Shown one piece after another: positions 53,271 through 62,618 of a DNA stretch of 64,000 nucleotides (the stretch's first letter is position 1; every line of letters starts with the position of its first letter). The DNA comes from Pseudomonas azotoformans (GTDB lineage Bacteria; Pseudomonadota; Gammaproteobacteria; Pseudomonadales; Pseudomonadaceae): contig NZ_CP014546.1 in NCBI RefSeq assembly GCF_001579805.1, positions 5,332,001 through 5,396,000 on the forward strand, given 5' to 3'. The translations under genes and the position numbers were made by a program. The notes beneath the pieces were generated by a model that saw only the letters and a list, made by a program, of their open reading frames with translations, searched no databases and was not told the DNA's origin.

Positions 53271-54587
53271 CTAGAGCAACGGGATGCTGTAGCTGACGAT
53301 CAACCGTGTCTCGTCCTTGTCGGCCGTGTCGTTACCGCGCAGTACCGCGCTGCGCCAGGTAAATCCCAGGCCTTTCAAGGTGCCGGTGGGGATCACGTAA
53401 TCCAGGCGCAAGTCGCGCTCCCATTCACTATTGTCGCGGCTCGCGGTGCGGATATGGCTGCCGTGCAGGTAGGTCACGCTGGAGCGCAGCCCCGGCACGC
53501 CAAGGCTGGCAAAGTCATAGGCGTAGCTGCCAACGGTGGCCTGCTCACCGGCATTCACGAACTTCAGCGACTGGGAATTGGTGATCAGGTACAGGGAGCG
53601 GCCCTGGCCCTGGTTGATGTGCGGGAAGTCACTTTGCCCGCTGGTTTTCTGGTAGCCGAGGCTCAGCGAGTGCCCACTCAAGGCATAGGTGAACATCGCG
53701 CTCCACAGGCGGTTGTCGACCTTGCCCGCATTGACGCCCGGACCGTAGTAACCCGAGCTGACGTAACCTTCGCCGCGCCCGGCAGCGCTGCCATTCTTGC
53801 CGTCGGCGGTGCTGTAGAAATACCGCAGGTCGCTCTTGAGTTGGCCCACCGGCAGTTGCCAGTTGTGCACCAAACCGAGGAAATGCTGCTGGTAGAAATT
53901 CTCGAGGCTCGCGTAGTAGTACTGCACCTGCAACTGCTTGCTGACGGCGTAGTCCACGCCGCCGTAATAGAACTGGTTGCTCGCCTTGCCTTTGATGGGG
54001 TCGTTGGCACCGGCAATCGACAGGCCTTGGCCATTGCTGGAGTTACGGTCCATCACCTGCTCGATCTTGCCGGCAATCAGGTTGACGTCCTTGAAGTCCC
54101 TGGACTCCACTTGATACCCCCGGAAGGTCTGGGGCAACAGGCGACCGTCTTCGGTGGTCAGGATGGGCAGCTTGGGCATCAGGCTGCCGGCCTTGAGTTG
54201 GGTCTGGGCGATCCGCATCTTGCCGGTGACGCCGGTCTTGCTGAAGTCATGGGCAGCCTTGCCATCGTCCAGCGGGAAGACGCTGCCGGGGGTGTTGTCT
54301 GCGCCGGCCTTGCCCGCCCGGCCCGAAGCGTCCAGGCGCAAGCCGTACCATTCTTGCAGATCCACGCCCAGGCCGACCGTGCCCTCGGTGAAACCCGACT
54401 GGTAATTGAACATGAAGGCCTGGCCCCACTCCTTGTCCGAGGCGGCCTTGGCGTTGCGGGTGTCCTGGTTGTAATAGAAATTGCGCAGGTCGAGGCTGGC
54501 TTTGCTGTCGTCGATAAAACCCGACGCAGCCGCCTGCTGCGCGGCGCCGAGGGAGACGGCGAGCGCCAGGCAAGTCTTGTGGTTCAT
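53271..54587 (-). CDS. OprD-family outer-membrane porin (second)
   Basis: A 438-residue porin. ATG 54587 gives a signal peptide (MNHKTCLALAVSLGAAQQAAA) followed by the family start GFIDDSKASLDLRNFYYNQDTRN. It ends SYSIPLL, lacking the usual terminal Phe; the terminal leucine is less common. GGAGCC precedes the start. It would pass small organic acids or amino acids. It shares only modest similarity in layout with the porin at 19647-21056. Confidence 0.92.
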   Translation of the reverse strand: MNHKTCLALAVSLGAAQQAAASGFIDDSKASLDLRNFYYNQDTRNAKAASDKEWGQAFMFNYQSGFTEGTVGLGVDLQEWYGLRLDASGRAGKAGADNTPGSVFPLDDGKAAHDFSKTGVTGKMRIAQTQLKAGSLMPKLPILTTEDGRLLPQTFRGYQVESRDFKDVNLIAGKIEQVMDRNSSNGQGLSIAGANDPIKGKASNQFYYGGVDYAVSKQLQVQYYYASLENFYQQHFLGLVHNWQLPVGQLKSDLRYFYSTADGKNGSAAGRGEGYVSSGYYGPGVNAGKVDNRLWSAMFTYALSGHSLSLGYQKTSGQSDFPHINQGQGRSLYLITNSQSLKFVNAGEQATVGSYAYDFASLGVPGLRSSVTYLHGSHIRTASRDNSEWERDLRLDYVIPTGTLKGLGFTWRSAVLRGNDTADKDETRLIVSYSIPLL

Positions 54588-54719
54588 GAAGGCTCCGAGA
54601 AGTGATTGAGGCGATCCCGCCGGCGCCCTGTTTTTTTGTCGGCCAGGTGCGGCGGCATTCAGCGGGAGCGCGCACGGTATAGGGTTGGGGCACAGGGAAA
54701 AAGCCGGCAAAACTGCCAA

Positions 54720-56894
54720 TCACTTTTTCAGTTTGGGTAACAATCCGGCGAACGGCGAGCGTGTATCCAGCAGCGAGGTGCGGATGAAATGCAGATAGCT
54801 TTCCACCCGGCGCAACGCCGAGGTTTCGAAGTGCGCCTCGAACGGTTCTACGCTGTGCTGCACACACTCGATCGCCTGTTCCACGGCGGCCAATGCACGC
54901 CGCCATGGCTTATGCTCCGGCTTCAGGAACAGGCGAACCAACGCCCGCCCCATGCTGCGCACTGCTTGGCGCCAAGCGGTGGACTCGGCGTAGCAGGCCA
55001 GCGTCGGCAGTTGCGCCTGTTCGCGGCGCAGCTCGATAATCGCGTGGCCCACGTCCAGCACCACAAAGGTCCAGCGCAGCAGGCGGTGTTGCACCTGGGG
55101 CTGGCCGGCCGACAAGCCATGGGCCTGGTTCAAGAGATCACGCGTGCCGCTTTCGAAGCCTGAGCCCAGCGCCGGCAAAGGCGCGTTGATGGCGAACACG
55201 ACGCGGCGGCGCAGGTCCTGTTCCAGCCGACGCCACAACCACGGACTGTTGGGCGGCAGGATGATCGCCCCGGCTGCCGCGCACACCAGCATGCCAAACA
55301 CCATGGCGAGGTAGTCGTTGATCAGGCCATAAGGGTTGTAGAGCGTGGGGTTGCCGGGTATCGAACTGGTGCCGAAAAACACCAGCATGCCCAGGCCGTA
55401 GCCCGCCCATTGCGGCTTGGCCAGCAGAAACGAACCGAGCATGATCACCGGCGCAATCACCAGGCACAGCAAGGGGAACCCATCGATCTGCGGGTAAACG
55501 AAGAACACTTCGAAAATGCCGATCACCGCCGCTGCCAGCGTCCCGCAGGCAATCTGGAACGACATCCGCCGGGGGTTGGTGGAGAATGCTGACAGCCCCA
55601 CCGTCAGCGCAGACACCAGAGTCATTGCCGCGCCGCTGGGCCAGGCGGTGGCGATCCACAGGGCACACAACACCAGCAATACCAGCCCTGCACGCAGGCC
55701 TGCCGCCACCGCCGCCAGCCAATTGGTCTGGGGTTGGAAAGGCTCGGCCCAGCGCTCACGCACGGGGTGATGGTCGGCCAGGGATGCATGGGTCTGGGCG
55801 TAGCGGTGCAACTCGTCGGCGAAGCGATAGAGCAGCTCGCACGCCGTGTGAAAGTCCAGCCAATCGTCGGCGTGGGGATGGGCGCGCAACAGCTCGGCGC
55901 GCAGGTGACGGATCTGCATCGGCAACCCCTGCGTGTAGCGTTGCAGCCGTGCCGACAGGTGCGCCGCATCCAGGTCCGTCAGTACCTGGCCGGCGAACGG
56001 TTCCAGCACCTTGACCAACGCAACCAGGCCCGGGTCGACGGCGTTCAGCACTGCCGTGGCACCGCGCACCTGCAAGCGGTCCAGCAACTGATGCAGGGCA
56101 TTGAAGCGTGTGGTGATGGCCATGAACTCGACATTGAGGCGATCAAGCCGGCCCTTGCGTCGGCGCAGTGCAGGGTCTTCGAACACGCTGACGCTGCGCA
56201 ACCCTTCCAGGCCCACTGCTTCGGCAATGAAGCGCAGGTTGCTGGCCTCGAATGCCGCCTGGTCGTGGCTGCCGCGCAGCCCACTCAGCACAAATGCGGC
56301 GAAGCGGCCGAAGCGCTGATAGAGGGTATTGCGCAGGGCGGCGCCTGCCGTATTGGGCAACAGCGTTGCGCTGACCAAGGTGGCGCACAGCACGCCGAGG
56401 GTAATTTCCAGCACACGCCAGACCGCCGCCATGAACACCTGCTCCGGGTGCCCCACCACCGGCAAGCCGACCATGACCGCCGTGTACCCCGCCAACACAA
56501 ACCCATAGGCACGAAAGTGACGATTGCGCGCCGCACCACACGAACACACGCCCACCCACAACGCCAGGCCACTCAGGAACAGCTCGGTGCTTTGGGCAAA
56601 CAGGGCCATCAACAACACCATGAACGCCGACCCCACCAAGGTGCCGATTACGCGATAAACGCTCTTGGCCAGGACATGCCCGCTGAACGGCTGCATCACG
56701 ATAAACACCGTGGTAATCGCGGTGCTGGGCTGCGGCAATTCCAGGCGCATCGCCAGCCACAGCGCGAGGTACGACGCGATCAGCACCTTGAACAGGTAGA
56801 CCCACATCACCCCATCGGTGCGCGCCCATTCCAGGAAACCCCGACGCCAGGGCAGCGCTGTCAGCCAGCGCGAAAAATCAGTGAGTGATGGCAC
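54720..56894 (-). CDS. FUSC-family (AaeB/YccS-like) membrane efflux protein
   Basis: A 724-residue inner-membrane protein; I take the GTG at 56894 because GGGAG is 10 bp upstream, while the ATG at 56972 lacks one. Two membrane blocks (about residues 20-165 and 370-515) surround and follow cytoplasmic helical regions, the FUSC/AaeB layout. Relatives with a membrane-fusion partner export aromatic acids such as 4-hydroxybenzoate; no such partner is visible here. The motif WLAMRLELPQPSTAITTVFIVMQP is typical. Confidence 0.88.
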   Translation of the reverse strand: MPSLTDFSRWLTALPWRRGFLEWARTDGVMWVYLFKVLIASYLALWLAMRLELPQPSTAITTVFIVMQPFSGHVLAKSVYRVIGTLVGSAFMVLLMALFAQSTELFLSGLALWVGVCSCGAARNRHFRAYGFVLAGYTAVMVGLPVVGHPEQVFMAAVWRVLEITLGVLCATLVSATLLPNTAGAALRNTLYQRFGRFAAFVLSGLRGSHDQAAFEASNLRFIAEAVGLEGLRSVSVFEDPALRRRKGRLDRLNVEFMAITTRFNALHQLLDRLQVRGATAVLNAVDPGLVALVKVLEPFAGQVLTDLDAAHLSARLQRYTQGLPMQIRHLRAELLRAHPHADDWLDFHTACELLYRFADELHRYAQTHASLADHHPVRERWAEPFQPQTNWLAAVAAGLRAGLVLLVLCALWIATAWPSGAAMTLVSALTVGLSAFSTNPRRMSFQIACGTLAAAVIGIFEVFFVYPQIDGFPLLCLVIAPVIMLGSFLLAKPQWAGYGLGMLVFFGTSSIPGNPTLYNPYGLINDYLAMVFGMLVCAAAGAIILPPNSPWLWRRLEQDLRRRVVFAINAPLPALGSGFESGTRDLLNQAHGLSAGQPQVQHRLLRWTFVVLDVGHAIIELRREQAQLPTLACYAESTAWRQAVRSMGRALVRLFLKPEHKPWRRALAAVEQAIECVQHSVEPFEAHFETSALRRVESYLHFIRTSLLDTRSPFAGLLPKLKK

Positions 56895-57078
56895 GAAAAG
56901 ACGACTCCCGACAAGCTGGCTGGCACACAAGGCCGGCGACTTTAGGCAGTTGTGCCAGGGTCGGTAAGTCATCCAGAACGTGAATGACTGTTACGCAAAA
57001 CTTCACAATAAATAGCGTTTACAGCGCCCCGCGTCTTCATGTCACACTGGAAAAACTCGTCATCCCTGGTAAGCCCCG

Positions 57079-58032
57079 ATGGACATTCTGCAGAACATGC
57101 GCATCTTCCGTTGCGTCGCCGAAGCCGGCAGTTTCACCAGCGCGGCCTTGCGCCTGAAGACCAACACCACCCACGTTTCGCGCTCGATCTCCAACCTGGA
57201 GGCCCACCTGCGCACGCGCCTGTTCAATCGCACCACGCGCCGCATTGCCCTCACCGAATCCGGGCAACGCTACCTGCTGCGGTGCGAGCAGATCCTGCAT
57301 TCGATCGAAGAAGCCGAAGTGGAAGCCGGCGATGCCCACACCCGTCCTATCGGCCAGCTCAAGGTGCATTCGATGACGGGCATCGGCCAGCATTACGTCG
57401 TGGACGCCATCGCCCGTTACCGCCAACACTATCCGGACGTGACCTTCAACCTGAGCATGAGCAACCGTATGCCCGACCTGGTGCACGAAGGTTTCGACGT
57501 GTCCATCGTGCTGGCCATTGACCTGCCGGACTCCAGCCATGTTTCGCAAAAACTCGGGACGACCTACAGCATCGTCTGCGCATCGCCCTCCTACGTGAAG
57601 AATCATGGCATCGCGCAAGTTCCCAAGGACCTGCTCGACCACGCCTGCCTGCGTCTGGTCAGCCCCGTGATCCCCCTGGAGGACTGGACGTTCGACGGTC
57701 CCAACGGCAAGGAAAACGTCATCATCACCCACTCGCCGTTCCTGGTGGACTCGGTCGACGCGATGAAGACCGCGATCAGCAATGACATGGGTATCGGCAT
57801 TCTGCCGGTGCACGCCGCGATCAAGGGCTTGCGCAGCGGCAGCCTGGTCCGCGTACTGCCCGACTACCGCCTGGAAGAACTCAGCCTGTACGCCATTTAC
57901 CCTTCCCGGCATTACCTGGATGCCAAGATCAAGACCTGGGTGGAATACCTGCGCAGCTCCCTGCCGGAAGTGCTCGCCGACCATAAGGCCGTGCTGAAAA
58001 CCCGCGTGCCGCTCAGCGTTGTCGAGTCATAA
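57079..58032 (+). CDS. LysR-family transcriptional regulator
   Basis: A 317-residue LysR regulator with HTH in residues 1-60 (MDILQNMRIFRCVAEAGSFTSAALRL) and an effector domain (about 90-300). It is followed on the same strand by an SDR gene after 145 bp and then a convergent MFS gene. It may regulate the SDR. It belongs to the CrgA-like (single-domain, AaeR-type) branch, judging by its length and effector domain start LKVHSMTGIGQHY. Confidence 0.92.
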   Translation: MDILQNMRIFRCVAEAGSFTSAALRLKTNTTHVSRSISNLEAHLRTRLFNRTTRRIALTESGQRYLLRCEQILHSIEEAEVEAGDAHTRPIGQLKVHSMTGIGQHYVVDAIARYRQHYPDVTFNLSMSNRMPDLVHEGFDVSIVLAIDLPDSSHVSQKLGTTYSIVCASPSYVKNHGIAQVPKDLLDHACLRLVSPVIPLEDWTFDGPNGKENVIITHSPFLVDSVDAMKTAISNDMGIGILPVHAAIKGLRSGSLVRVLPDYRLEELSLYAIYPSRHYLDAKIKTWVEYLRSSLPEVLADHKAVLKTRVPLSVVES

Positions 58033-58177
58033 CGACTACAGCTCGTCATTGCGACTACAAAACTCTGCAGTCAAAATGACCTGATTCATACTATCTGATT
58101 GATTTATCTAAAGTTATTAGCTGGCATGGTTCCTGATGGGTGTGAAGTGAATCTTCGACACTCACAGAGAGATCACC

Positions 58178-58921
58178 ATGAGCAATGAATTCAACCAACG
58201 CCTTGCCGTCGTCACCGGCGCCAGTTCCGGTATCGGCCTGGCCGTGACCCAGCGCCTGCTCGAACGCGGTGCGAAGGTGGTAGCGATGTCGCGTCAATGG
58301 GGTGGGCTCGGCGAGCTGGCCGAGACGTTTGGCGAGCAGTTGTCGTGGCTCAGCGGGGATGTGACCAAGGCTGCCGACCTGGCACGCCTGGCGCAATTGG
58401 CAGCATCGATCGGCCCCGTGGATTGCCTGGTGCCAAACGCGGGGATTGCACAGCTGGCCGACGGGCTCGACCTGGCGGCGTTTGACCGACAATGGGCGGT
58501 CAACGGGGCCGGCGCGCTGAACACCCTGGGCAGCCTGCGCGGGCAGTTGGCAGCGCAGGCGTCGGTCGTGTTCATCGGGACGTTCCTGGAGCAAGTGACC
58601 TTTCCCGGATTGGCCGCCTACATTGCCTCAAAAGCCGCGTTGCGGGCCCAGGTTCGCACCCTTGCGGTGGAGCTGGCGCCCCACGGCATTCGGCTGAACA
58701 TGGTCTCGCCCGGCCCGACCGCCACCCCGATCTGGAGCACGCTGGGGCTCAATGACGAGTCACTCGGCTCCGTGGCGAAGACCGTCAACGCAAGGCTGCT
58801 CGACGGGCAGTTCCTGGAGCCCGGCGCGGTGGCCGATGTGATCCTGTTCCAGCTGAGCCAAGGCGCACGCAGCGTATTCGGCCAGGACTGGGTGGTGGAC
58901 GGCGGGTATACCTTGCGCTGA
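58178..58921 (+). CDS. SDR-family oxidoreductase
   Basis: A 247-residue short-chain dehydrogenase. TGASSGIG (residues 13-20), NAG (87-89) and Y148-x3-K152 (AYIASKAAL) are present. The catalytic serine position (about 135) holds threonine in FIGTFLEQ, a departure from consensus that could lower activity. GAGAGATCACC precedes the ATG. It converges head-on with the MFS gene at 58922, with no gap. Substrate unknown. Confidence 0.9.
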   Translation: MSNEFNQRLAVVTGASSGIGLAVTQRLLERGAKVVAMSRQWGGLGELAETFGEQLSWLSGDVTKAADLARLAQLAASIGPVDCLVPNAGIAQLADGLDLAAFDRQWAVNGAGALNTLGSLRGQLAAQASVVFIGTFLEQVTFPGLAAYIASKAALRAQVRTLAVELAPHGIRLNMVSPGPTATPIWSTLGLNDESLGSVAKTVNARLLDGQFLEPGAVADVILFQLSQGARSVFGQDWVVDGGYTLR

Positions 58922-60076
58922 TCACGCCCGTGCAGGCAGGCCCTTGGCACCACCGAATGCCAGGGCCTTCCAGGCGATCACCAGCAGCGACAACCCGGCA
59001 AAGACCAACCCGCAGCCAATCACCCCGGTGGTGCCGAAAGCATTGATGAACAGACCGCCCATGGAGGCGCCGATCACCACGCCGGCATTTGCCGACGACA
59101 CGTAAAGGCTGGTCGCGAACTCATGCGCCTGGGGTGCCGAAGACGTGAGCCAGACTTGCGTGACGACCAGGCCGCAGGTGTGGGCCGCGCCCCAAAGCAA
59201 CACGATTACACTCATCGACACCCACGACAGGCTGCCAAACCCATACAACACCAGGTATGCCACCGCCAACACCACCGGATACCCCACGGCCGTCACCACC
59301 AGGTGTCGACTGAGCACACGCCCCACCAGCAGATTACCGACCACACCGCCGATGCCAAAGATCACCAGCATCAGGCTGATGGTCTGGCCGTCCATGCCGA
59401 CCTGGGTCTTGAGGTATTCGGCGGCGTAGCTGTACACCGAAAACATCGTGCTAAATACCAGCACGGTGGCAATGATCGCCAGCCACACCGAGAGGCTGCG
59501 CAGCACGGCCAGTTGCTTGCCGAAACTCAACGGCGCCGCGCGCGCATGATCGGGCAGTTTGATCCACACACCCAACGCCGCCACTGCCGTCGCCAGTGCA
59601 CAAAAATAGAACGAGGCTTCATAGGAAATACGCGCGCCCACCCAGGTGGTCAACGGCACGCCCAGCACCAGCCCGAGGGTGGTACCCACTACCGCCAGGG
59701 CCGTGGCATGGGCCGCGCGCTCCTTGGGGTACAGCGAGACCGCCGTGGAAAATGCCGCAGCAAAAAACACCGGGTGCAGCATGGCCGGAATCACGCGCAG
59801 CGCCATCAGCGTTTCGAAGTTCGGCGCAAACGCCGACAACACACTGCACACCGAGAACCCCAGCAATGCCCCCACCAGGATCTTCTTGCGCGCCAGCCGT
59901 GAGGCCAGCAACACCAGGAACGGCCCCAGCACCGCGACGATCAACGCAAACAAGCCCATCAACCACCCCGCCTGGGACACGCTGATACCGAAACGCTCGA
60001 CGACCATCGGCAAAATGCCCACCACGCCAAATTCCAACGTGTACAGGCCGAACAACCCAAGAATGAGGTAGATCAC
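58922..60076 (-). CDS. MFS transporter (AraJ/purine-efflux type)
   Basis: A 384-residue, 12-segment MFS protein, begins at GTG (MIYLILGLFGLYTLEFGVVGILPM). The GTGA overlaps the stop of the upstream dehydrogenase, so translation is coupled. The N-terminal motif and short cytoplasmic loop (ARKKILVGALLGFS) match AraJ/PbuE-like sugar or drug efflux proteins. It may export the substrate or product of the coupled dehydrogenase. Confidence 0.9.
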   Translation of the reverse strand: MIYLILGLFGLYTLEFGVVGILPMVVERFGISVSQAGWLMGLFALIVAVLGPFLVLLASRLARKKILVGALLGFSVCSVLSAFAPNFETLMALRVIPAMLHPVFFAAAFSTAVSLYPKERAAHATALAVVGTTLGLVLGVPLTTWVGARISYEASFYFCALATAVAALGVWIKLPDHARAAPLSFGKQLAVLRSLSVWLAIIATVLVFSTMFSVYSYAAEYLKTQVGMDGQTISLMLVIFGIGGVVGNLLVGRVLSRHLVVTAVGYPVVLAVAYLVLYGFGSLSWVSMSVIVLLWGAAHTCGLVVTQVWLTSSAPQAHEFATSLYVSSANAGVVIGASMGGLFINAFGTTGVIGCGLVFAGLSLLVIAWKALAFGGAKGLPARA

Positions 60077-61095
60077 GGGCTGACCTCGATCACCACTTTG
60101 CCGAAAGCGCCACGCTGCAAATGAGCGAAGGCTTGAGGCACCTCGGTAAACCGGTAGGTGTGGTCGATCACCGGGGCAAGGGTGTGTCGATCCACCATGC
60201 GGATCAGGTCTTCAAGGGCGCGGCGCGGGCCCACGGCCACGCCGACGATGGATGCGCGCTTGGCCAGCAGGCTCATCAGCGGCGCGCTCAACTGGTCACT
60301 CTCCAGCAAGCCGATCACCGAGATACGCCCGCCGTTGGCCACCGCTTGCAGTGAGCGCGCCAGGTTGTCGCCGCCGGCCATTTCCAGCACATGCTCGGCG
60401 CCGCGTCCGCCGGTGAGTTCCAGCACTGCGGTGTGCCAGTCCGGCACGCGCCCGCGGTGGATGCCATGGGTCGCGCCCAACTCAACGGCACGCGCAATTT
60501 TTTCATCGCTGCTGCTGGTGATGATCACGCGGGCGCCGTGGGCCGCCGCCAGTTGCACGGCAAACAGCGACACGCCGCCGGTGCCTTGCACCACGACAGT
60601 CTGGCCGGCGTGCAGGTGGCCGAGTTCAACCAGGGCCATCCAGGCGGTCAACCCCGCCACGGGCAAGGTGCTGGCTTGAGCAGCGCTCAGCGAGCGTGGC
60701 GCCAGTACGCACCACTCGGCGGGTGTGGCCACGTATTCGGCGAGCATGCCGGGGATCGGACCGCCTTGTGGCGGTGCCTCGGCCCAGGACAAGGGCTGGC
60801 CATCGACCCAGCCGGCAAAGAAGCTCGACAGCACCTGGTCGCCCATTTTGAAGCGTTGCACGCCCTCGCCCACCGCCACCACCGTGCCCGTCATGTCCGA
60901 GGCCGGGGTGAAGGGAAATTGCAGGCTGGCGCCCATGCCGTTTTCCGCCACTTCGGCATCACGGTAGTTGAGCGATACCGCCGCAACGCGCACCAGCACT
61001 TCCCCGGCCTTGGCGACCGGTCGCGGCACGCGGGCCAGGTGCAAGGTGTGAAGACCAAAGCTCGGGATTTCCCAGCGCTGCATCATGTCGGTCAT
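60073..61095 (-). CDS. MDR NAD(P)-dependent oxidoreductase (quinone-reductase-like)
   Basis: A 340-residue medium-chain dehydrogenase; ATG 61095. It lacks the structural-zinc cysteine set, and the NAD(P) loop is VQGTGGVSLFAVQLA near residues 167-181, typical of zinc-less quinone oxidoreductase-like enzymes. N-terminal half: groES-like fold with AVSLNYRDAEV. It overlaps the MFS start by 4 bp. A LysR gene is divergent 154 bp away and probably regulates the pair. Confidence 0.9.
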   Translation of the reverse strand: MTDMMQRWEIPSFGLHTLHLARVPRPVAKAGEVLVRVAAVSLNYRDAEVAENGMGASLQFPFTPASDMTGTVVAVGEGVQRFKMGDQVLSSFFAGWVDGQPLSWAEAPPQGGPIPGMLAEYVATPAEWCVLAPRSLSAAQASTLPVAGLTAWMALVELGHLHAGQTVVVQGTGGVSLFAVQLAAAHGARVIITSSSDEKIARAVELGATHGIHRGRVPDWHTAVLELTGGRGAEHVLEMAGGDNLARSLQAVANGGRISVIGLLESDQLSAPLMSLLAKRASIVGVAVGPRRALEDLIRMVDRHTLAPVIDHTYRFTEVPQAFAHLQRGAFGKVVIEVSP

Positions 61096-61249
61096 GTTCA
61101 AGTCTCTCGTGAAGGATTTGGCGCAAGGATAAGAACCGCGCTTCACGGGATTAAGTAGGGGGCAGTTCCTGTGTCTACGGAGCTTTCATTCCGCAATGCC
61201 GGCAATTGCGCTAGGGTAGCGGCACTTCCCGTCGCCAATCGGTGCATCG

Positions 61250-62131
61250 ATGGACAGCCTCACCACCCTTAATGCCTTTGTGCAGGTCGCCCACACCCAC
61301 AGTTTTGTCGGCGCCGGCCGTGTGCTGGGCATCACTGCATCGGCGGTCGGCAAAAGCGTGGCGCGGCTGGAGGAGCGCCTGGGCGTCCGGCTGTTCCACC
61401 GCAGTACGCGCAGCGTGACCCTGACCGCCGAGGGCGAACTGTTCCTGGAGCGCAGCCGGCGCATCCTGCTGGAGATCGAGGAAGCCGAGGCGGAGTTGTC
61501 CCAGGTCAGCCAGGCACCCCGTGGCCGTCTCAAGGTCAGCCTGCCGCTGGTGGGTCATCCGTTTCTGCCGGTACTGGCCGACTTCAAGAAGGACTATCCC
61601 GACGTCGAGTTGGACCTGAGCTTCACCGACCGCCGCGTGGACGTGGTGGAAGAAGGCTACGACGCGGTGCTGCGCAGCGGTGAGGCGCCGGACTCGCGCT
61701 TGAGTTCACGGCTGGTCGGGGACTACCGGATGATCGTCGTGGCAGCCCCTGCCTACCTCGCCAGCCGAGGCACGCCTGGGCACCCGAGTGACCTGGCCGC
61801 GCACAGCTGCATCCTGTTCCGCTTCCCCAATACCGGCAAGTTGCAGCGCTGGCCGCTGCGCCAGGACGGCGTCGAGCTGGACATGCTGTTGCCCGCCGCG
61901 ATGATCTGCAACAACCTTGAAGCCAGGGTGTGCTTTGCGCGCCAGGGCATTGGCCTCGCTTACTTGCCTGACTTTGCCATACGTGAATGGCTCGAAAGCG
62001 GCGAATTGGTGCAGGTGCTGCACGACTGCACCGAACGCGGCAGCTTTCGCATGATGTGGCCGTCGAGCCGGCACCCGTCGCCCAAGCTGCGCGTGTTTAT
62101 CGACTTTCTCAAGGCGCGGCTGTTTGCCTGA
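61250..62131 (+). CDS. LysR-family transcriptional regulator
   Basis: A 293-residue LysR regulator with HTH at residues 1-60 (MDSLTTLNAFVQVAHTHSFVGAGRVLGI) and an effector domain. It is divergent from the MDR-MFS pair (154 bp), the likely target, and stops exactly next to the convergent HxlR gene. It is of the CrgA-like branch (LKVSLPLVGHPFLPVLADF). Confidence 0.92.
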   Translation: MDSLTTLNAFVQVAHTHSFVGAGRVLGITASAVGKSVARLEERLGVRLFHRSTRSVTLTAEGELFLERSRRILLEIEEAEAELSQVSQAPRGRLKVSLPLVGHPFLPVLADFKKDYPDVELDLSFTDRRVDVVEEGYDAVLRSGEAPDSRLSSRLVGDYRMIVVAAPAYLASRGTPGHPSDLAAHSCILFRFPNTGKLQRWPLRQDGVELDMLLPAAMICNNLEARVCFARQGIGLAYLPDFAIREWLESGELVQVLHDCTERGSFRMMWPSSRHPSPKLRVFIDFLKARLFA

Positions 62132-62527
62132 TCAGGCGTGGTCAAACCGCTCACGCGCACGGCGGAATTCATCGCCCTTCTCCACCACCCAAGTCCACAA
62201 CGGAATCATATGCACCAGCAGTTCCGTGCCCAGGCTCGACAGCTCGTATTCAACCCTGGGCGGTACTTCGCGAAAGTCATGGCGCAGCACTAAACCGTCA
62301 CGTTCCAGCTGGCGCAAGGTGCGGGTCAGCATGCGTTGGGTCACGCCCTGCATGCGCCGGCCGATCTCGGTGTGACGCAGGCGCCCGCTCACCCCCAACA
62401 CATGCACGATGCCCAAGGACCAGCGGTTTCCCGCGTGGGTCAGCACCTCGCGCTTGAGGCCATCGTCGTCGGCGCTGAGGGCGTCGCAGGCGGCTTGCGA
62501 GCGGCGGATGATCTCGTCGTTATCCAT
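62132..62527 (-). CDS. HxlR-family transcriptional regulator
   Basis: A 131-residue winged-HTH protein of the HxlR type. The DNA-binding core reads GNRWSLGIVHVLGVSGRLRHTEIGRRMQGVTQRMLTRTLRQLERDGLV (given as overview, residues 33-79). The usual redox cysteine near the wing start is not in place (VLTHAGNRW), so redox sensing like YodB is not supported. It is divergent from the NmrA-like gene by 91 bp and probably regulates it. Confidence 0.9.
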   Translation of the reverse strand: MDNDEIIRRSQAACDALSADDDGLKREVLTHAGNRWSLGIVHVLGVSGRLRHTEIGRRMQGVTQRMLTRTLRQLERDGLVLRHDFREVPPRVEYELSSLGTELLVHMIPLWTWVVEKGDEFRRARERFDHA

Positions 62528-62618
62528 GGAAGAGCCTCGGTATCACGGGTGTGCCTTCTTATGCGCAGCGATTAATTCTGCAAGCATGCCACGACTTTCC
62601 ACACAGACGGAGCCTCCT

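Noticed and set aside
56895..56972. Longer FUSC protein starting at ATG 56972
   Set aside because: No ribosome site precedes it, while GTG 56894 has GGGAG at suitable distance; not fully excluded.
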